64,000 nt of DNA from Capnocytophaga canimorsus (GTDB lineage: Bacteria > Bacteroidota > Bacteroidia > Flavobacteriales > Flavobacteriaceae). The stretch spans positions 1,807,001 to 1,871,000 of the forward strand of contig NZ_CP022382.1 of the NCBI RefSeq assembly GCF_002302565.1. Direction: 5' to 3'. The notes under the pieces are model-generated. The model made no database searches and was not told where the DNA came from. It worked only from the letters and a program-made list of their open reading frames with translations. Below, piece after piece: positions 8,766 through 19,000 of the stretch; positions within the stretch are counted from its first letter, which is position 1, and the number at the start of each line of letters is the position of its first letter. The position numbers and the translations under genes are program-made.

Positions 8766-10886
8766 TTAATAGATGCTACTTCGGTTATCTTCTATGTCTG
8801 ATGCCTTAAGTAGCGCATTATACACTTCTTGAGATGCACGTCCAGTTCTTAAATTCTCAATACTTTGCGCAAAAGCTTTGTATTCGGAAAGTGCTGTTGC
8901 AGGTTGAGTGGAAGAAACTTCAACTACATACACGCCATTCTCTCCCTCAATAGGTTTTGATACTTGCCCCGATTTAAGACCAAATGCCGTTCCTACCACT
9001 TTAGGCTCTCGCCCTACCCCTATGATAATGGGGTTATTCATCGTTAGGGCATTTGCTGATTGTACTTGTGTTTTATTAGCAGAGGCAATTTCTTCCAAAG
9101 AAGCGCCTTTCATTTTTTCAGCTAATAGTTCGGCTTTTTTCTGGCGGATTAAAATTGGTTTTACAAAAGGAGCAGCCTCTTCGGTTGTACTTATCCCTTT
9201 TTCAGCTTTTTTAGTTAACTGAGCCACCACATATCCGGTAGGAGTTTGAAAACGTTTGATTTCTCCAACTTTAGTGTCTTTGGTGAAAGCCCATTGAACA
9301 ATTTGACGATTATTGCCCAACCCGATAATGTATTCGTCATTAGCGTTCAAATTATCCGCACGTAAAACGCTTAATTCTGATTTAGAAGCCACTGCTCCGA
9401 AGTTTTTAACATCTTCATTAGCGTCCATCTCAAAACGAGTTACTTTGGTAAATAATTCGTTAGTTGTAGCATCGGAAGCCTCTATTTTTTGAGCTATCGT
9501 TGCCAATTTTACAGCCTCAGCTTTGTTTGTAATTTTAATCACGTGAAAACCAAAGTCTGTTTCAACCACTCCCATATATCCTATAGGATTTGAAAAGGCA
9601 AAATCTTCAAAAGGTTTTACCATCATTCCTCTTTGGAAGAAGCCTAAATCTCCACCTCGAATTGAAGCGCTTGGGTCATCAGAATTCTCTCTTGCCAATG
9701 CAGCAAAATCGGCATCCTTTACTTTGGCCTTAGCCAAAAGCTCTTCGGCTTTAGCTTTAGCTTGTTCCTTAGTTAAGGACGTATTAGGATTAGCGGCTTG
9801 ACTTCCTTGATAAGCAATCAAAATATGACTTGCCTCTACTGAACCATTAGCTTGTTTATCTATCATACGAGATATTTTATAATACCCCGCGTCTTCATAA
9901 GGTCCGTAAATAGCTCCTTTAGGCAAAGCAAACAAAGTATCAGCAAAAGCCACAGGTAATTGCGATTTTCCTACAAAAAGAGAATCGTAAGGTAATTGCG
10001 AATTTTTAGCTACAAAATCTGCTATGCGATTGGTTTTAGCGAATCCGGAAATGGTGTCGTTACTTTTGGTTTGGCTATTATAAACTATGCTAGGTTGTAA
10101 CAAAGCGACCAACTCGTCTTTTATGGCTTGTTTGTCTTGCTCGGAAGCCATCTCATTAACCACCACATACTGAATATTTCGATATGCCTCGCGTTCAAAT
10201 TCCTTTTCGTGTTTCTTGATGTAGGCTTTAATATCTTTGTCCGATACGTTTATGGTACTATCGGCAATGCTACTATATTGCAAAGTAACATACTTAATAT
10301 CAGCCTTATCATTTTCTTGATGATATGCCATTTCGGCTTCAGCTTGTGTTACTCCAAGTCCAGAACGAATTAAATTGAAATAGGTTTGTTGTTTAGCCAT
10401 TTCAACAATGCCTTCCTCTTGCATTCTCCATTGCTCATACAAGGCAGGATTGCTTGATTTTAGCATAGCGATATAATTAACAAATTTTGAAGCATCAAAA
10501 ACTCCAAATTCGTTTTGAAATTCTGGATTTTGAGCAATTGCTTGATTTTTAGAAAGTACCGATAAGATTTGGTCTTTTTCAACACTTAATCCTAATTTCT
10601 CAAATTGCTGATTTAAAACGATGTTACGTACGTTTTCGTCCCAAACTCGGTTTACTGCCTGCATAGTGGTCGCATTTCCGCCCACACTTCGTAATAGGTT
10701 TTCTACTTGAAAACGGAAGCTCTCCGTGGAAATCTCTTTTCCATTAACTTTTCCGATTTCGGTAGGATGATTCATACCTCCTCCTCGTGAGCTTATAACG
10801 TCAGAGATTACGAAAGCAAAAAGGGCAAGCCCAATAATTACGATAAGAAATACCGTACGATTTCTAATTTTTTCAAGAATAGCCAT
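8766..10886 (-). CDS. PpiD/SurA-like periplasmic peptidyl-prolyl isomerase
   Basis: Membrane-anchored folding helper for exported proteins. The 706-residue protein has one N-terminal membrane segment (about 11-33, TVFLIVIIGLALFAFVISDV), a SurA_N-like chaperone region (about 35-200), a parvulin (PPIC) domain (about 340-455, starting VEASHILIAY and ending with FGFHVIKI), and a long C-terminal region with a second, degenerate parvulin-like fold. In other flavobacteria I recall this gene beside a CNNM/CorC-family gene; here that gene is 30 kb away at 40334, next to an IS remnant. Transport of outer membrane and T9SS substrates is a plausible demand for it. Confidence 0.9.
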   Translation of the reverse strand: MAILEKIRNRTVFLIVIIGLALFAFVISDVISSRGGGMNHPTEIGKVNGKEISTESFRFQVENLLRSVGGNATTMQAVNRVWDENVRNIVLNQQFEKLGLSVEKDQILSVLSKNQAIAQNPEFQNEFGVFDASKFVNYIAMLKSSNPALYEQWRMQEEGIVEMAKQQTYFNLIRSGLGVTQAEAEMAYHQENDKADIKYVTLQYSSIADSTINVSDKDIKAYIKKHEKEFEREAYRNIQYVVVNEMASEQDKQAIKDELVALLQPSIVYNSQTKSNDTISGFAKTNRIADFVAKNSQLPYDSLFVGKSQLPVAFADTLFALPKGAIYGPYEDAGYYKISRMIDKQANGSVEASHILIAYQGSQAANPNTSLTKEQAKAKAEELLAKAKVKDADFAALARENSDDPSASIRGGDLGFFQRGMMVKPFEDFAFSNPIGYMGVVETDFGFHVIKITNKAEAVKLATIAQKIEASDATTNELFTKVTRFEMDANEDVKNFGAVASKSELSVLRADNLNANDEYIIGLGNNRQIVQWAFTKDTKVGEIKRFQTPTGYVVAQLTKKAEKGISTTEEAAPFVKPILIRQKKAELLAEKMKGASLEEIASANKTQVQSANALTMNNPIIIGVGREPKVVGTAFGLKSGQVSKPIEGENGVYVVEVSSTQPATALSEYKAFAQSIENLRTGRASQEVYNALLKASDIEDNRSSIY

Positions 10887-11057
10887 CTCGTATTGTTAAT
10901 TTTTATTATTCAAAGGGCGAAAGTAATACTTTCTCACAAATTATAAAAGTCAAATAGCTACGGAATATTAAAAAAAATGAATTTTAACAACTACACTATG
11001 GGTGGATTAAGTCCAAAAATTGATTTTAGTAACCCATCTAACCCCCAAAAACCGTTT

Positions 11058-11984
11058 TTAGGTAATTTCAATTTCGAATTGGGTAAGGGCTTTAAATTGC
11101 AATAAGCGATTACATATTTCGCTTTTGGTTAAAGAAAGCATCCGTTCGGTACCAAATTTTTCTACACAAAATGAAGCCAAATTCGCTCCATAAATCACAG
11201 CATTTTTGATGTTTTCAAACGAATAATCTTCCGTTTTTGCCAAGTAGCCTACCAATCCTCCAGCAAAAGTATCTCCTGCTCCAGTGGGGTCAAACACTTC
11301 TTCTAAAGGCAATGCTGGAGCAAAAAATACGGATTCGTTATGAAAAAGTAGCGCTCCGTGTTCGCCTTTTTTGATTACCACATAATCTACCCCCATTTGC
11401 ATAATTTTTTGAGCCGCCTTTACTAAGGAATACTCTTTGGAAAGTTGCCGTGCTTCTTGGTCGTTTATAGTTACGATATTCACTCTTTTAATCACTTGCA
11501 TAAGTAAATCCCAAGTGTGGTTCATCCAATAATCCATCGTGTCGAGTACCACCAACTTTGGGGTTTGTGTCATTTGGCTTAACACCTCAAGCTGTACGGA
11601 AGGATGTAAATTTCCCAGCATCAATATATCGGGCTGTTGAAAATCTTCAGGGACAATCGGCTTAAAATCGAGCAATACATTAAGTTGAGTTTCCGTAGTA
11701 TCACGGGTGTTCATATCGTTATGATATTTTCCGCTCCAAAAAAAAGTCTTCCCATTGGGCTTTACCTCAACGCCAGAAATGTTAATATTTCGAGATTCAA
11801 GTGTGTCTAAAAAGTCTTTCGGATAATCGTTCCCCACCACCGAAACCACCGCCGATTCGGTAGTAAATTGTGAAGCCGCAATGCTGATGTAATTGGCTGC
11901 TCCACCCATCGTTTTTTCGGTTTTTCCGAAAGGTGTTTCAATGGAATCAAAAGCTAAAGAGCCGACTATCAATAATTTACCCAT
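11058..11984 (-). CDS. PfkB-family carbohydrate/nucleoside kinase
   Basis: ATP-dependent sugar or nucleoside kinase of the ribokinase (PfkB) fold, 308 residues. The signature DPTGAGDTFAGGLVGYL contains the catalytic Asp and the anion hole; the N-terminal GGAANYIS substrate-binding motif is also present. The substrate cannot be read from the sequence; adenosine, ribose or fructose-type sugars are all possible. It follows the heavy-metal-domain gene by 24 bp on the same strand, although no functional link is obvious. Confidence 0.88.
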   Translation of the reverse strand: MGKLLIVGSLAFDSIETPFGKTEKTMGGAANYISIAASQFTTESAVVSVVGNDYPKDFLDTLESRNINISGVEVKPNGKTFFWSGKYHNDMNTRDTTETQLNVLLDFKPIVPEDFQQPDILMLGNLHPSVQLEVLSQMTQTPKLVVLDTMDYWMNHTWDLLMQVIKRVNIVTINDQEARQLSKEYSLVKAAQKIMQMGVDYVVIKKGEHGALLFHNESVFFAPALPLEEVFDPTGAGDTFAGGLVGYLAKTEDYSFENIKNAVIYGANLASFCVEKFGTERMLSLTKSEICNRLLQFKALTQFEIEIT

Positions 11985-12008
11985 AATATATTTCCTATTT
12001 TTAAACCT

Positions 12009-12371
12009 TTATTCGCTGGTAACTACCTTATATGATTTGCCGTCACCTACCGATTCAATAAGCTGTTTTATTCGAGTCTCATCAAGCTGAGAGGCATTAT
12101 ATGAAACTGTAGCTTTCTGACTTTCAAAATCTACCTCAGCTTTTTGTACTCCTTCAGATCGATTCAACTTTTTCTCTATCGAGGCAGCACACCCCATTGC
12201 ACAACTCATTCCTTCAATGGTAAAAACCTTAGTGATTATATTTTCCGAAACGACTGTTGTTTTTGGAGCATCTACGGAATTATTAACAGTAATTACTTCA
12301 GGTTGTTTGTTTTGTTTACACGCAGAAAGTAAAATTAAGGCGGAAAACAATGTGATTATCTGTTTTTTCAT
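12009..12371 (-). CDS. Lipoprotein with heavy-metal-associated domain
   Basis: A 120-residue exported protein. The signal peptide ends in the lipobox LLSAC with lipidation Cys18. The remainder is a single ferredoxin-like HMA fold (about 47-115). The metal loop reads GMSCAMGCAAS, with Cys57 and Cys61 three residues apart rather than the classical CxxC. I have seen CxxxC versions in other flavobacterial HMA lipoproteins, so it is probably functional rather than broken. Likely periplasmic copper or other soft-metal binding (inference). Upstream of the PfkB gene. Confidence 0.85.
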   Translation of the reverse strand: MKKQIITLFSALILLSACKQNKQPEVITVNNSVDAPKTTVVSENIITKVFTIEGMSCAMGCAASIEKKLNRSEGVQKAEVDFESQKATVSYNASQLDETRIKQLIESVGDGKSYKVVTSE

Positions 12372-12387
12372 CTGTCAAAAATTTTAG

Positions 12388-12420
12388 CAAAGATAATGTT
12401 TTTAATATTTTCAGAACAAA
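12388..12420 (-). promoter_or_regulatory. Candidate promoter for the HMA lipoprotein-kinase pair
   Basis: On the minus strand, TTTG (12420-12417) and TATCTTTG (12395-12388) are 21 bp apart, fitting the Bacteroidota -33/-7 pattern about 17 bp before the gene start. Confidence 0.5.
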
Positions 12421-12504
12421 AACTATTCTCTTATCATCATAAAATAAGATGAGAGTGCCTAAAAAAGCAATCTCACCAAATTGAAGTTTAAAAATCTTAA
12501 AACG

Positions 12505-15500
12505 CTATCTTACAAACAAATAGCCTTGTTTTGTGTTTGATTTTCCTGTAATATTTTGATATTTGAGTATATAGAAATACGTTCCTGTGGGAAGACGTTT
12601 GCCTTTTCGGAAAACGCCTTTCACGTTGGCATATCCTCGGAAAACTTCACCATTTTTTTGGTAGTTTTTCGATTCATATACTTTCTGACCTAATTCGTTA
12701 AAAATCTCAATTTGAAGATTTTTATAATTCTCGATAGGTTCAAACTTCAAGTAATTCTCCGAACCTGACTCGGTAGAAACTCCATTGTAAACAATCATTT
12801 CTTTAGTCGGCTCCGTTTCTGTAGGTTGTTGTACTCCACCCGTAGGAGGTGTAGGTTTTGAAGATTTTTTAATGGTAACTTTCTGTTCGTGAATAACTTT
12901 ATTTCCACATTCATCAGAGGCTTCCCATTTATAAATGATTACTTTGTTCCCGTTTTCTTCCTTTTCTTCTTGGCTCTTGGTCACTTGAACAGTAGAGCAA
13001 TTGTCCATTGCGGTTAAATCAACTTGTATTGGAACTTTATTTTCTTCCACAGAAATATCAGTTGGTAAAGTTCCTGAAAATGTAGGAGCTTTATCATCTG
13101 TTACAGAAATAATTTGTTCAAAACTAACGGATTGATCGCAACCTGTTGCTGTATAAAGACGTTTGATAGTATACGTATTAGCACAACTTCCGTTTATTTT
13201 TGTATCAGTATGAGTGATATTTACAAAAGGACAGCCATCAGTTGCAAACTGCGAATAATCAGCACTCAGAACAGCATTGCAAGTAGCTGAAATACTTGCA
13301 GGTGGTGTTGTAATGAATTTCAAATCAATAGGAGGAGGTGGCGTTGCATCAGGGTCTATTGTTATGGTTTGTTCGTGGTATTCTTCATTTCCGTACGAAT
13401 CGGTAGCCAACCAACTATAAATAACCACTTCTTTTCCTTGACCATTGGTTCTGTTATCTGTGGAAGATTTTACTTCAATTTTATTGCCACAATCGGTTGC
13501 TGTCAATTCTGCTCTTTGTGGTACTTCACTCCTACTTTTAACCACCATATCTTGCGGATAAGTTGATAGTTTAGGTTTTTCAATATCTCGAACGACTATA
13601 TATTGCGTGTGAGAAATGGTTTTGGCTACCTCATCTACGGCAATCCAAACTCTTTTAATTTGAAACCCCTTTTGGTCACCAAACAATTGTTTGTTTTCCG
13701 TGAGATACACTTTTGGAGATTTTCCGCCAATAACCTGCAACTGAGGAGCTTCATTTTCTGTATAAGCATTATGACAATAAGTTATAAAATCTTTCGGAAG
13801 TGTTCCAACAAATTGTAAAGGCTGTACAGATTCTGGCAAAGGTTTTACTTCAATATATTGAACAAAACTTGTTTGATTGTTACAATTATCTGTGGCTGTC
13901 CAAATTCGGGTTGTGATGTTTCCGTTTTTTTCTTCTTTATTGACAATTGTTACAGGGTTCGAACCACAAGTAGAAGTGGCTGTTACATTCGCTTTCAGAG
14001 GAATTTCAGATTCTTGATTTACAACAACATATTTTTCAGGAAGATTATTTAAAGTAATTACCGATTTTTCAATCTCAAAACCTCCCTCACCTGTTGTTAT
14101 ATCATTATCCGTCAAAGCAAAAGCGATATGGTCAAGAACTTCAACCTTGATAAGTCCTAAGCCTGAATGAAATATAGGTCTTCCGTTTTGGTCTGTATAA
14201 TAAACTTTTCTTCCTATGGCAATATTAGGCATTACGATTTCGCAACTTCCATCATTTTCTGTTTCTGGCACTAAGATATGCTTAAAGGTTTTCCCAAAAT
14301 CATCAGAGAGTAATATACGTACTTTGGTATTTTGAAAAAGAGTTTGGTCTACGTCCCAAGTAAGGGTTACCTTTTCACCCATTTTGTATTTTTTCCCTTC
14401 AAACTTAGTAATTTTGAAAGGTTTTCCTTCTACAAATTTCACTTTAGCTTCGTGCATATCGTATCGAGTAGCGTGGTTACTTCTTTCGTTAAGGGTGTTT
14501 TTAGTATCATTTACCCCTAACCAAAAAGTATATTCTTTTCCCACTTTTAAATCATATTGTTTTCTAAGAAATCCGTTTTCTGTCACCCAATGCGTATAGT
14601 ATGCTTTTGTGTTTACAGATGAAGATTTCTCGGTTACAAATTCAGCAACAGAAGATGTTTCGTCATTTTTTATATCTGCTTGATGAATGGCGTACAGAAG
14701 AGGGTCATTATCAGGGTCAGTAGCATTAATGGTGAATTGAAAAAACGTTTCCTTTGGAAGCCTATATTCTGATTCAAGTTTTGAAACATCTATTATAGGA
14801 GCTTGATTTTTAGTGTCTATCCCGAAAACAGGATTTTCTCCTTTGAGCCATTCTTTTTTGAGTATGGTTCTGGCTCGGTCTTGATAATAAGCTCCATCTC
14901 CCAAAATTCTTCTTCGAATGAAATAAATACTCGGCAAAGAAAAGAAATCACGAGGAGAGCCATAACTCATTATAGAAGTCCCGTTCTCTGGTTCAGTTTT
15001 GATGGTTGAATCTCCTCCTGTTGTAAAAGTGTGTAACGAACCAAACATATGCCCAAGTTCGTGACCGATAGTCGCATAACTTTTGATAGCCACAGCCGCT
15101 GCTTTTTTTGATGCGTCAAAAGCACCTCCAAGTACTGCTAATCCGTTGTTTTTACTTCTGGATTTGGCAATAACAATACCCACATCGTAATTGTCTGCAC
15201 CTATAAGCTGATTGATTTTAAGAGTCGAATTATTAATAATATAGCGAGAGGTTTTATTATCAAAAGTCTGTTTATCACTTGTGTTAAAAATGAGTTTTTC
15301 GTCATTTACAATTTCAAACTTTATTCCTATATCTCTCATATAAATTTCATTGAGTGTAGCTTCTAGCGAACTCCAATATTTTTTAACTGCCTCTATACTT
15401 CCTTCGCTGCTGTAATAGTACCAATCCACTAATACTGCCAATCGATATACACGTAAAATTTCATCGGAATGTATGTGATATGTATTTTTTTCGGTTGCTG

Positions 15501-15951
15501 GTCGGGAAAAAGGTGTTTGTTGCGGGGTTTTTGGGTGGTGTACGTGGCAATTTCCGTCTGAACATAGTCCACATTTTTCGCCCTTTTCTTCGCTGAAAAG
15601 GATAATATAGCCATCATCAGAGGTTTTGATATCCCATTGAGTTTGCTTCCATTCAAAATTACCTAATATTTTTTGATCTTTTGAAATCGAAAGTGTAGCA
15701 ACGAACTCGTCATTGTTGTAGCCCACAAAAGTACGGATACCTTCCTTTTCAGTAAACGAAGTGTTACGTTCTTCCCACTGCAATAAAATTTTCTCATTTT
15801 CAGATATAGGCACTGCCCATTCTATCTTATTTCCTGCTGAAAATAAGCGAATTACATCAATGGATTTTGTTGAAGTTTTAATCGTTTCTTGTGCAAAAGC
15901 CACTTGCCCAAAACTGATAAAACTAAAAATGAGATATATATAGTATTTCAT
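12505..15951 (-). CDS. Secreted reprolysin-like metalloprotease, T9SS type B sorted (paralog 1)
   Basis: Predicted zinc endopeptidase exported by Sec and then T9SS. The ATG at 15951 gives an ideal signal peptide and matches paralog 2; an upstream in-frame start at 15984 exists. Order of parts: signal peptide; conserved propeptide-like region (about 20-125); Cys/His cluster CGLCSDGNCHVHH (codons 15535-15573); metzincin catalytic domain with HELGHMFGSLH (about residue 297) and Met-turn SIMSYG; Ig/cadherin-like domains; several HYR-like repeats containing DNCS and DECGNKV; a Pro/Thr linker; and a C-terminal gliding-motility-type (type B) sorting domain ending GYLFVR. About 1148 residues. The last 100 or so residues are nearly identical to those of paralogs 2 and 3. 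Substrate unknown. Confidence 0.88.
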   Translation of the reverse strand: MKYYIYLIFSFISFGQVAFAQETIKTSTKSIDVIRLFSAGNKIEWAVPISENEKILLQWEERNTSFTEKEGIRTFVGYNNDEFVATLSISKDQKILGNFEWKQTQWDIKTSDDGYIILFSEEKGEKCGLCSDGNCHVHHPKTPQQTPFSRPATEKNTYHIHSDEILRVYRLAVLVDWYYYSSEGSIEAVKKYWSSLEATLNEIYMRDIGIKFEIVNDEKLIFNTSDKQTFDNKTSRYIINNSTLKINQLIGADNYDVGIVIAKSRSKNNGLAVLGGAFDASKKAAAVAIKSYATIGHELGHMFGSLHTFTTGGDSTIKTEPENGTSIMSYGSPRDFFSLPSIYFIRRRILGDGAYYQDRARTILKKEWLKGENPVFGIDTKNQAPIIDVSKLESEYRLPKETFFQFTINATDPDNDPLLYAIHQADIKNDETSSVAEFVTEKSSSVNTKAYYTHWVTENGFLRKQYDLKVGKEYTFWLGVNDTKNTLNERSNHATRYDMHEAKVKFVEGKPFKITKFEGKKYKMGEKVTLTWDVDQTLFQNTKVRILLSDDFGKTFKHILVPETENDGSCEIVMPNIAIGRKVYYTDQNGRPIFHSGLGLIKVEVLDHIAFALTDNDITTGEGGFEIEKSVITLNNLPEKYVVVNQESEIPLKANVTATSTCGSNPVTIVNKEEKNGNITTRIWTATDNCNNQTSFVQYIEVKPLPESVQPLQFVGTLPKDFITYCHNAYTENEAPQLQVIGGKSPKVYLTENKQLFGDQKGFQIKRVWIAVDEVAKTISHTQYIVVRDIEKPKLSTYPQDMVVKSRSEVPQRAELTATDCGNKIEVKSSTDNRTNGQGKEVVIYSWLATDSYGNEEYHEQTITIDPDATPPPPIDLKFITTPPASISATCNAVLSADYSQFATDGCPFVNITHTDTKINGSCANTYTIKRLYTATGCDQSVSFEQIISVTDDKAPTFSGTLPTDISVEENKVPIQVDLTAMDNCSTVQVTKSQEEKEENGNKVIIYKWEASDECGNKVIHEQKVTIKKSSKPTPPTGGVQQPTETEPTKEMIVYNGVSTESGSENYLKFEPIENYKNLQIEIFNELGQKVYESKNYQKNGEVFRGYANVKGVFRKGKRLPTGTYFYILKYQNITGKSNTKQGYLFVR

Positions 15952-16001
15952 CGAACAATATTTTTTTAGAATGAGATTTTTCAATTTTCTTTGAAAAAAG
16001 C

Positions 16002-16038
16002 AAAACTCTCTTTGTAAAAGTTTTACAAAGGGAATTTT
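16002..16038 (-). terminator. Hairpin downstream of paralog 2
   Basis: A perfect 10-bp inverted repeat (16010-16019 / 16021-16030), extended imperfectly to 16002-16038, lies five bases after the paralog 2 stop codon; on the minus strand it is followed closely by a T-run. The same hairpin occurs after paralog 3. Confidence 0.7.
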
Positions 16039-16043
16039 AGTAG

Positions 16044-19000
16044 TTATCTTACAAACAAATAGCCTTGTTTTGTATTTGATTTTCCTGTAATGTCTTGATA
16101 TTTGAGCACATAGAAATAGGTTCCTGTGGGAAGACGTTTGCCTTTTCGGAAAACTCCTTTTACGTTGGCATATCCTCGGAAAACTTCGCCATTTTTTTGA
16201 TAGTTTTTCGATTCATATACTTTCTGACCTAATTCGTTAAAAATTTCAATTTGAAGATTTTTATAATTTTCGATAGGTTCAAATTTCAAGTAATTTTCAG
16301 AGCCTGACTCAGTAGAAACACCATTGTAAACAATCATTTCTTTCGTTGGTTCTATTCCTGTAGGTGGTTGTACTCCACCCATAGGAGGTGTAGGTTTTGA
16401 AGACTTTTTAATGGTAACTTTCTGTTCGTGAGTAACTTTATTTCCACATTCATCGGAAGCTTCCCATTTGTAAATGATTACTTTGTTCCCGTTTTCTTGC
16501 CTTTCTTCTTGACTCTTGGTCACTTGAATATCTTCAGAACAATTACCCGTAGCCGTTAAGTCAACTTGTGTTGGAATTTTATTTTCTTCCACAGAAATAT
16601 CAGTTGGTAAAGTTCCTGAAAATGTAGGTTTTACCTCATCTTTTATCGTAATGATTTGAGTATGCGTAATGGATTTTCCGCAATCGTTAGTCGCTGTCCA
16701 AGAGCGTGTTAGTACATAATCATTTTTGCATTTTTCGTTTGATTTTGTTTCTCCGTTATAAACCGCTTTCGGATTGCAATTACCCGATACTTGCAGTATA
16801 GGAACTGACGGAATTTCTTTTTCGCAAGAAATTGTCAAATTCTTCGGTAATTCGCCCACAAAATTGATTTCTGACGGAATAACAGTAACTTTCTGTTCGT
16901 GAGCAACTTTATTTCCGCATTCATCGGAAACCTCCCATTTATAGATGATTACTTTGTTTCCGTTTTCTTGCCTTTCTTCTTGGCTTTTAACAACTTGAAT
17001 ATTTTCAGAGCAATTATCCGTTGCGGTTAAATCAACTTGTGTTGGAATATTGTTTTCTTTGACAGAAATATCGGTGGGCAAAGGTTCTTTGAATGCAGGT
17101 GCTTTATCATCTCTTACAAAAATAGTCTGCTCAAAATTAACGGATTGGTCACAACCCTTTGCTGTATAGACACGTTTGATAGTATATGTGTTAGCACAGC
17201 TTCCATTTATTTTTGTATCGGTATGAGTGATATTTACCAAATCACAACTACTTGTTTCAAATTGCGAATCATCCGCATTCGGAATAGCCTCACAAGAAAC
17301 TGAGATTGAAGCCTCAGGAGTTTTTGTAAATGTAAGTATTTCAGGTAAAGAAGGGTCACGAGTAATTGTAAAACCTCCTACTTTAGGGTCGAAAGTGGTA
17401 AGTGCATAGGCAATTCCATCAATTTCTTCTATTTTTATAACTCCTGCTGATACATCTGGTTTTTGTCCTCCAAAAGCAATGGTATTTACCGATATATTTG
17501 GTAGTTTTACGGTATGATTTCCATCATTTTCCGTAGAAGCAACTAAGGTATATTTAAACGTTTTTCCAAAATCGTCCGAAAGCAAAATTCGAACTTTACT
17601 AGTTTTTTTATCAAAAATTTTACTATCTACACTCCAATTAAGCTGTACATCTTCCCCTCCTTTATAATTGTTTTTCATTGAAGACGTAATTTTAAAAGGC
17701 GTTCCCTCTTCAATAATTACTTGGGTTTGAGCCATATCATACTGGCTGATATAATCGCTGGTTTGCTGAGGTTGAGCATCACTCACTCCCAACCAAAAGG
17801 TAAACGTACCTACGGCATTAGGTCTGGTATTAGCCATCTCATTACGAGATTTTTCACTGTATTCTGTCTGAAATGTAACAGGGTTACTACTAGTGGCTTT
17901 TCGTGTTAAAAAACGAGCATTTGAGGCTTGACGTTCTGGACGAATATCCGTTTGATGAGCGGCATATAACAAAGGCTTATTTTCAGGGTCTTGAGCAGGA
18001 ATATAAAACTGAAAAAAAGTCTCTTTCGGAATTTTATAACTTGTTTTTATTTTCGTTTTGTTAATGGTAGGAGGTTGATTTTGAATATATTTTCCGTAAG
18101 GAAAATTAGTCACTGACGGATTATTACCTACTTTTTGAGTTCGATTAGCGTCCGAAAAATAAGGTACGTTAACTAACTTTTCTCGAATCATTTGTATGCT
18201 TCGTAGCGAAAAAAAGTCACGAGGATATCCATACGACATTATGGATTGTCCTGTCGACATTTCCGTTTTATCACTGGCAGGGTCAATTTGAGGTCTGGAA
18301 GGAGAAGTAATGGAGAAAGTATGTCTTGCCCCAAACAAATGTCCTATTTCGTGCATAATAACGGGACGAGAGACCAAAGCCACCGCCGCAGCCTTTTCGG
18401 TTTTGTAGGCGTTTTCTAAATACGCAAGTCCCGCTACTTCTGTAACTTTGGCTATGTATATTCCTAAATCATAGTTTTTTTCGCCTATTTTTGAATTTAT
18501 TATTTTTGTGGCATTGTTAATGATATAATCTGCATTTCTGCCAGAAATTTCATCTCTTTGGGTCGAAATTAGTTTTTCTTCCTTTACAACTTCAAATCGG
18601 ATGCCTAAATCACGCGTATACACCTCATTGAGTTCCATTTCTTTGGTTGCCCAAAATTTTTTAACTTCTTCCACCTTGCTACTGAAACCAATGATACTTG
18701 TATCCGAAAAATATTCATAACTGATTGCCATCGCTAATCGATAGACTCTAAGCACGTTAGTATTTGGAATAGAAGGTGTTGAAGTATCGGAATCTGACAG
18801 AAGCACGGGACGTTTGGTGGAAGGTTCATTGGTGTGACAATGTCCGTTGGCACACGTACCGCATTTGTGATTGGAACTTTCGGTGTACAAGATTAGAAAA
18901 CCATCTTCCGACGTTTTTAAAACGATTTCTTTTTCTTTCCAACGAATATTTCCCGAAATGGTGCCATCCAAAATGGAAATAACCGCTACTAAATTTTTAT

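Noticed and set aside
12420..12504. Hairpin after metalloprotease paralog 1
   Set aside because: The possible stems around 12430-12480 have several mismatches, and the hairpin found after paralogs 2 and 3 is not repeated here.
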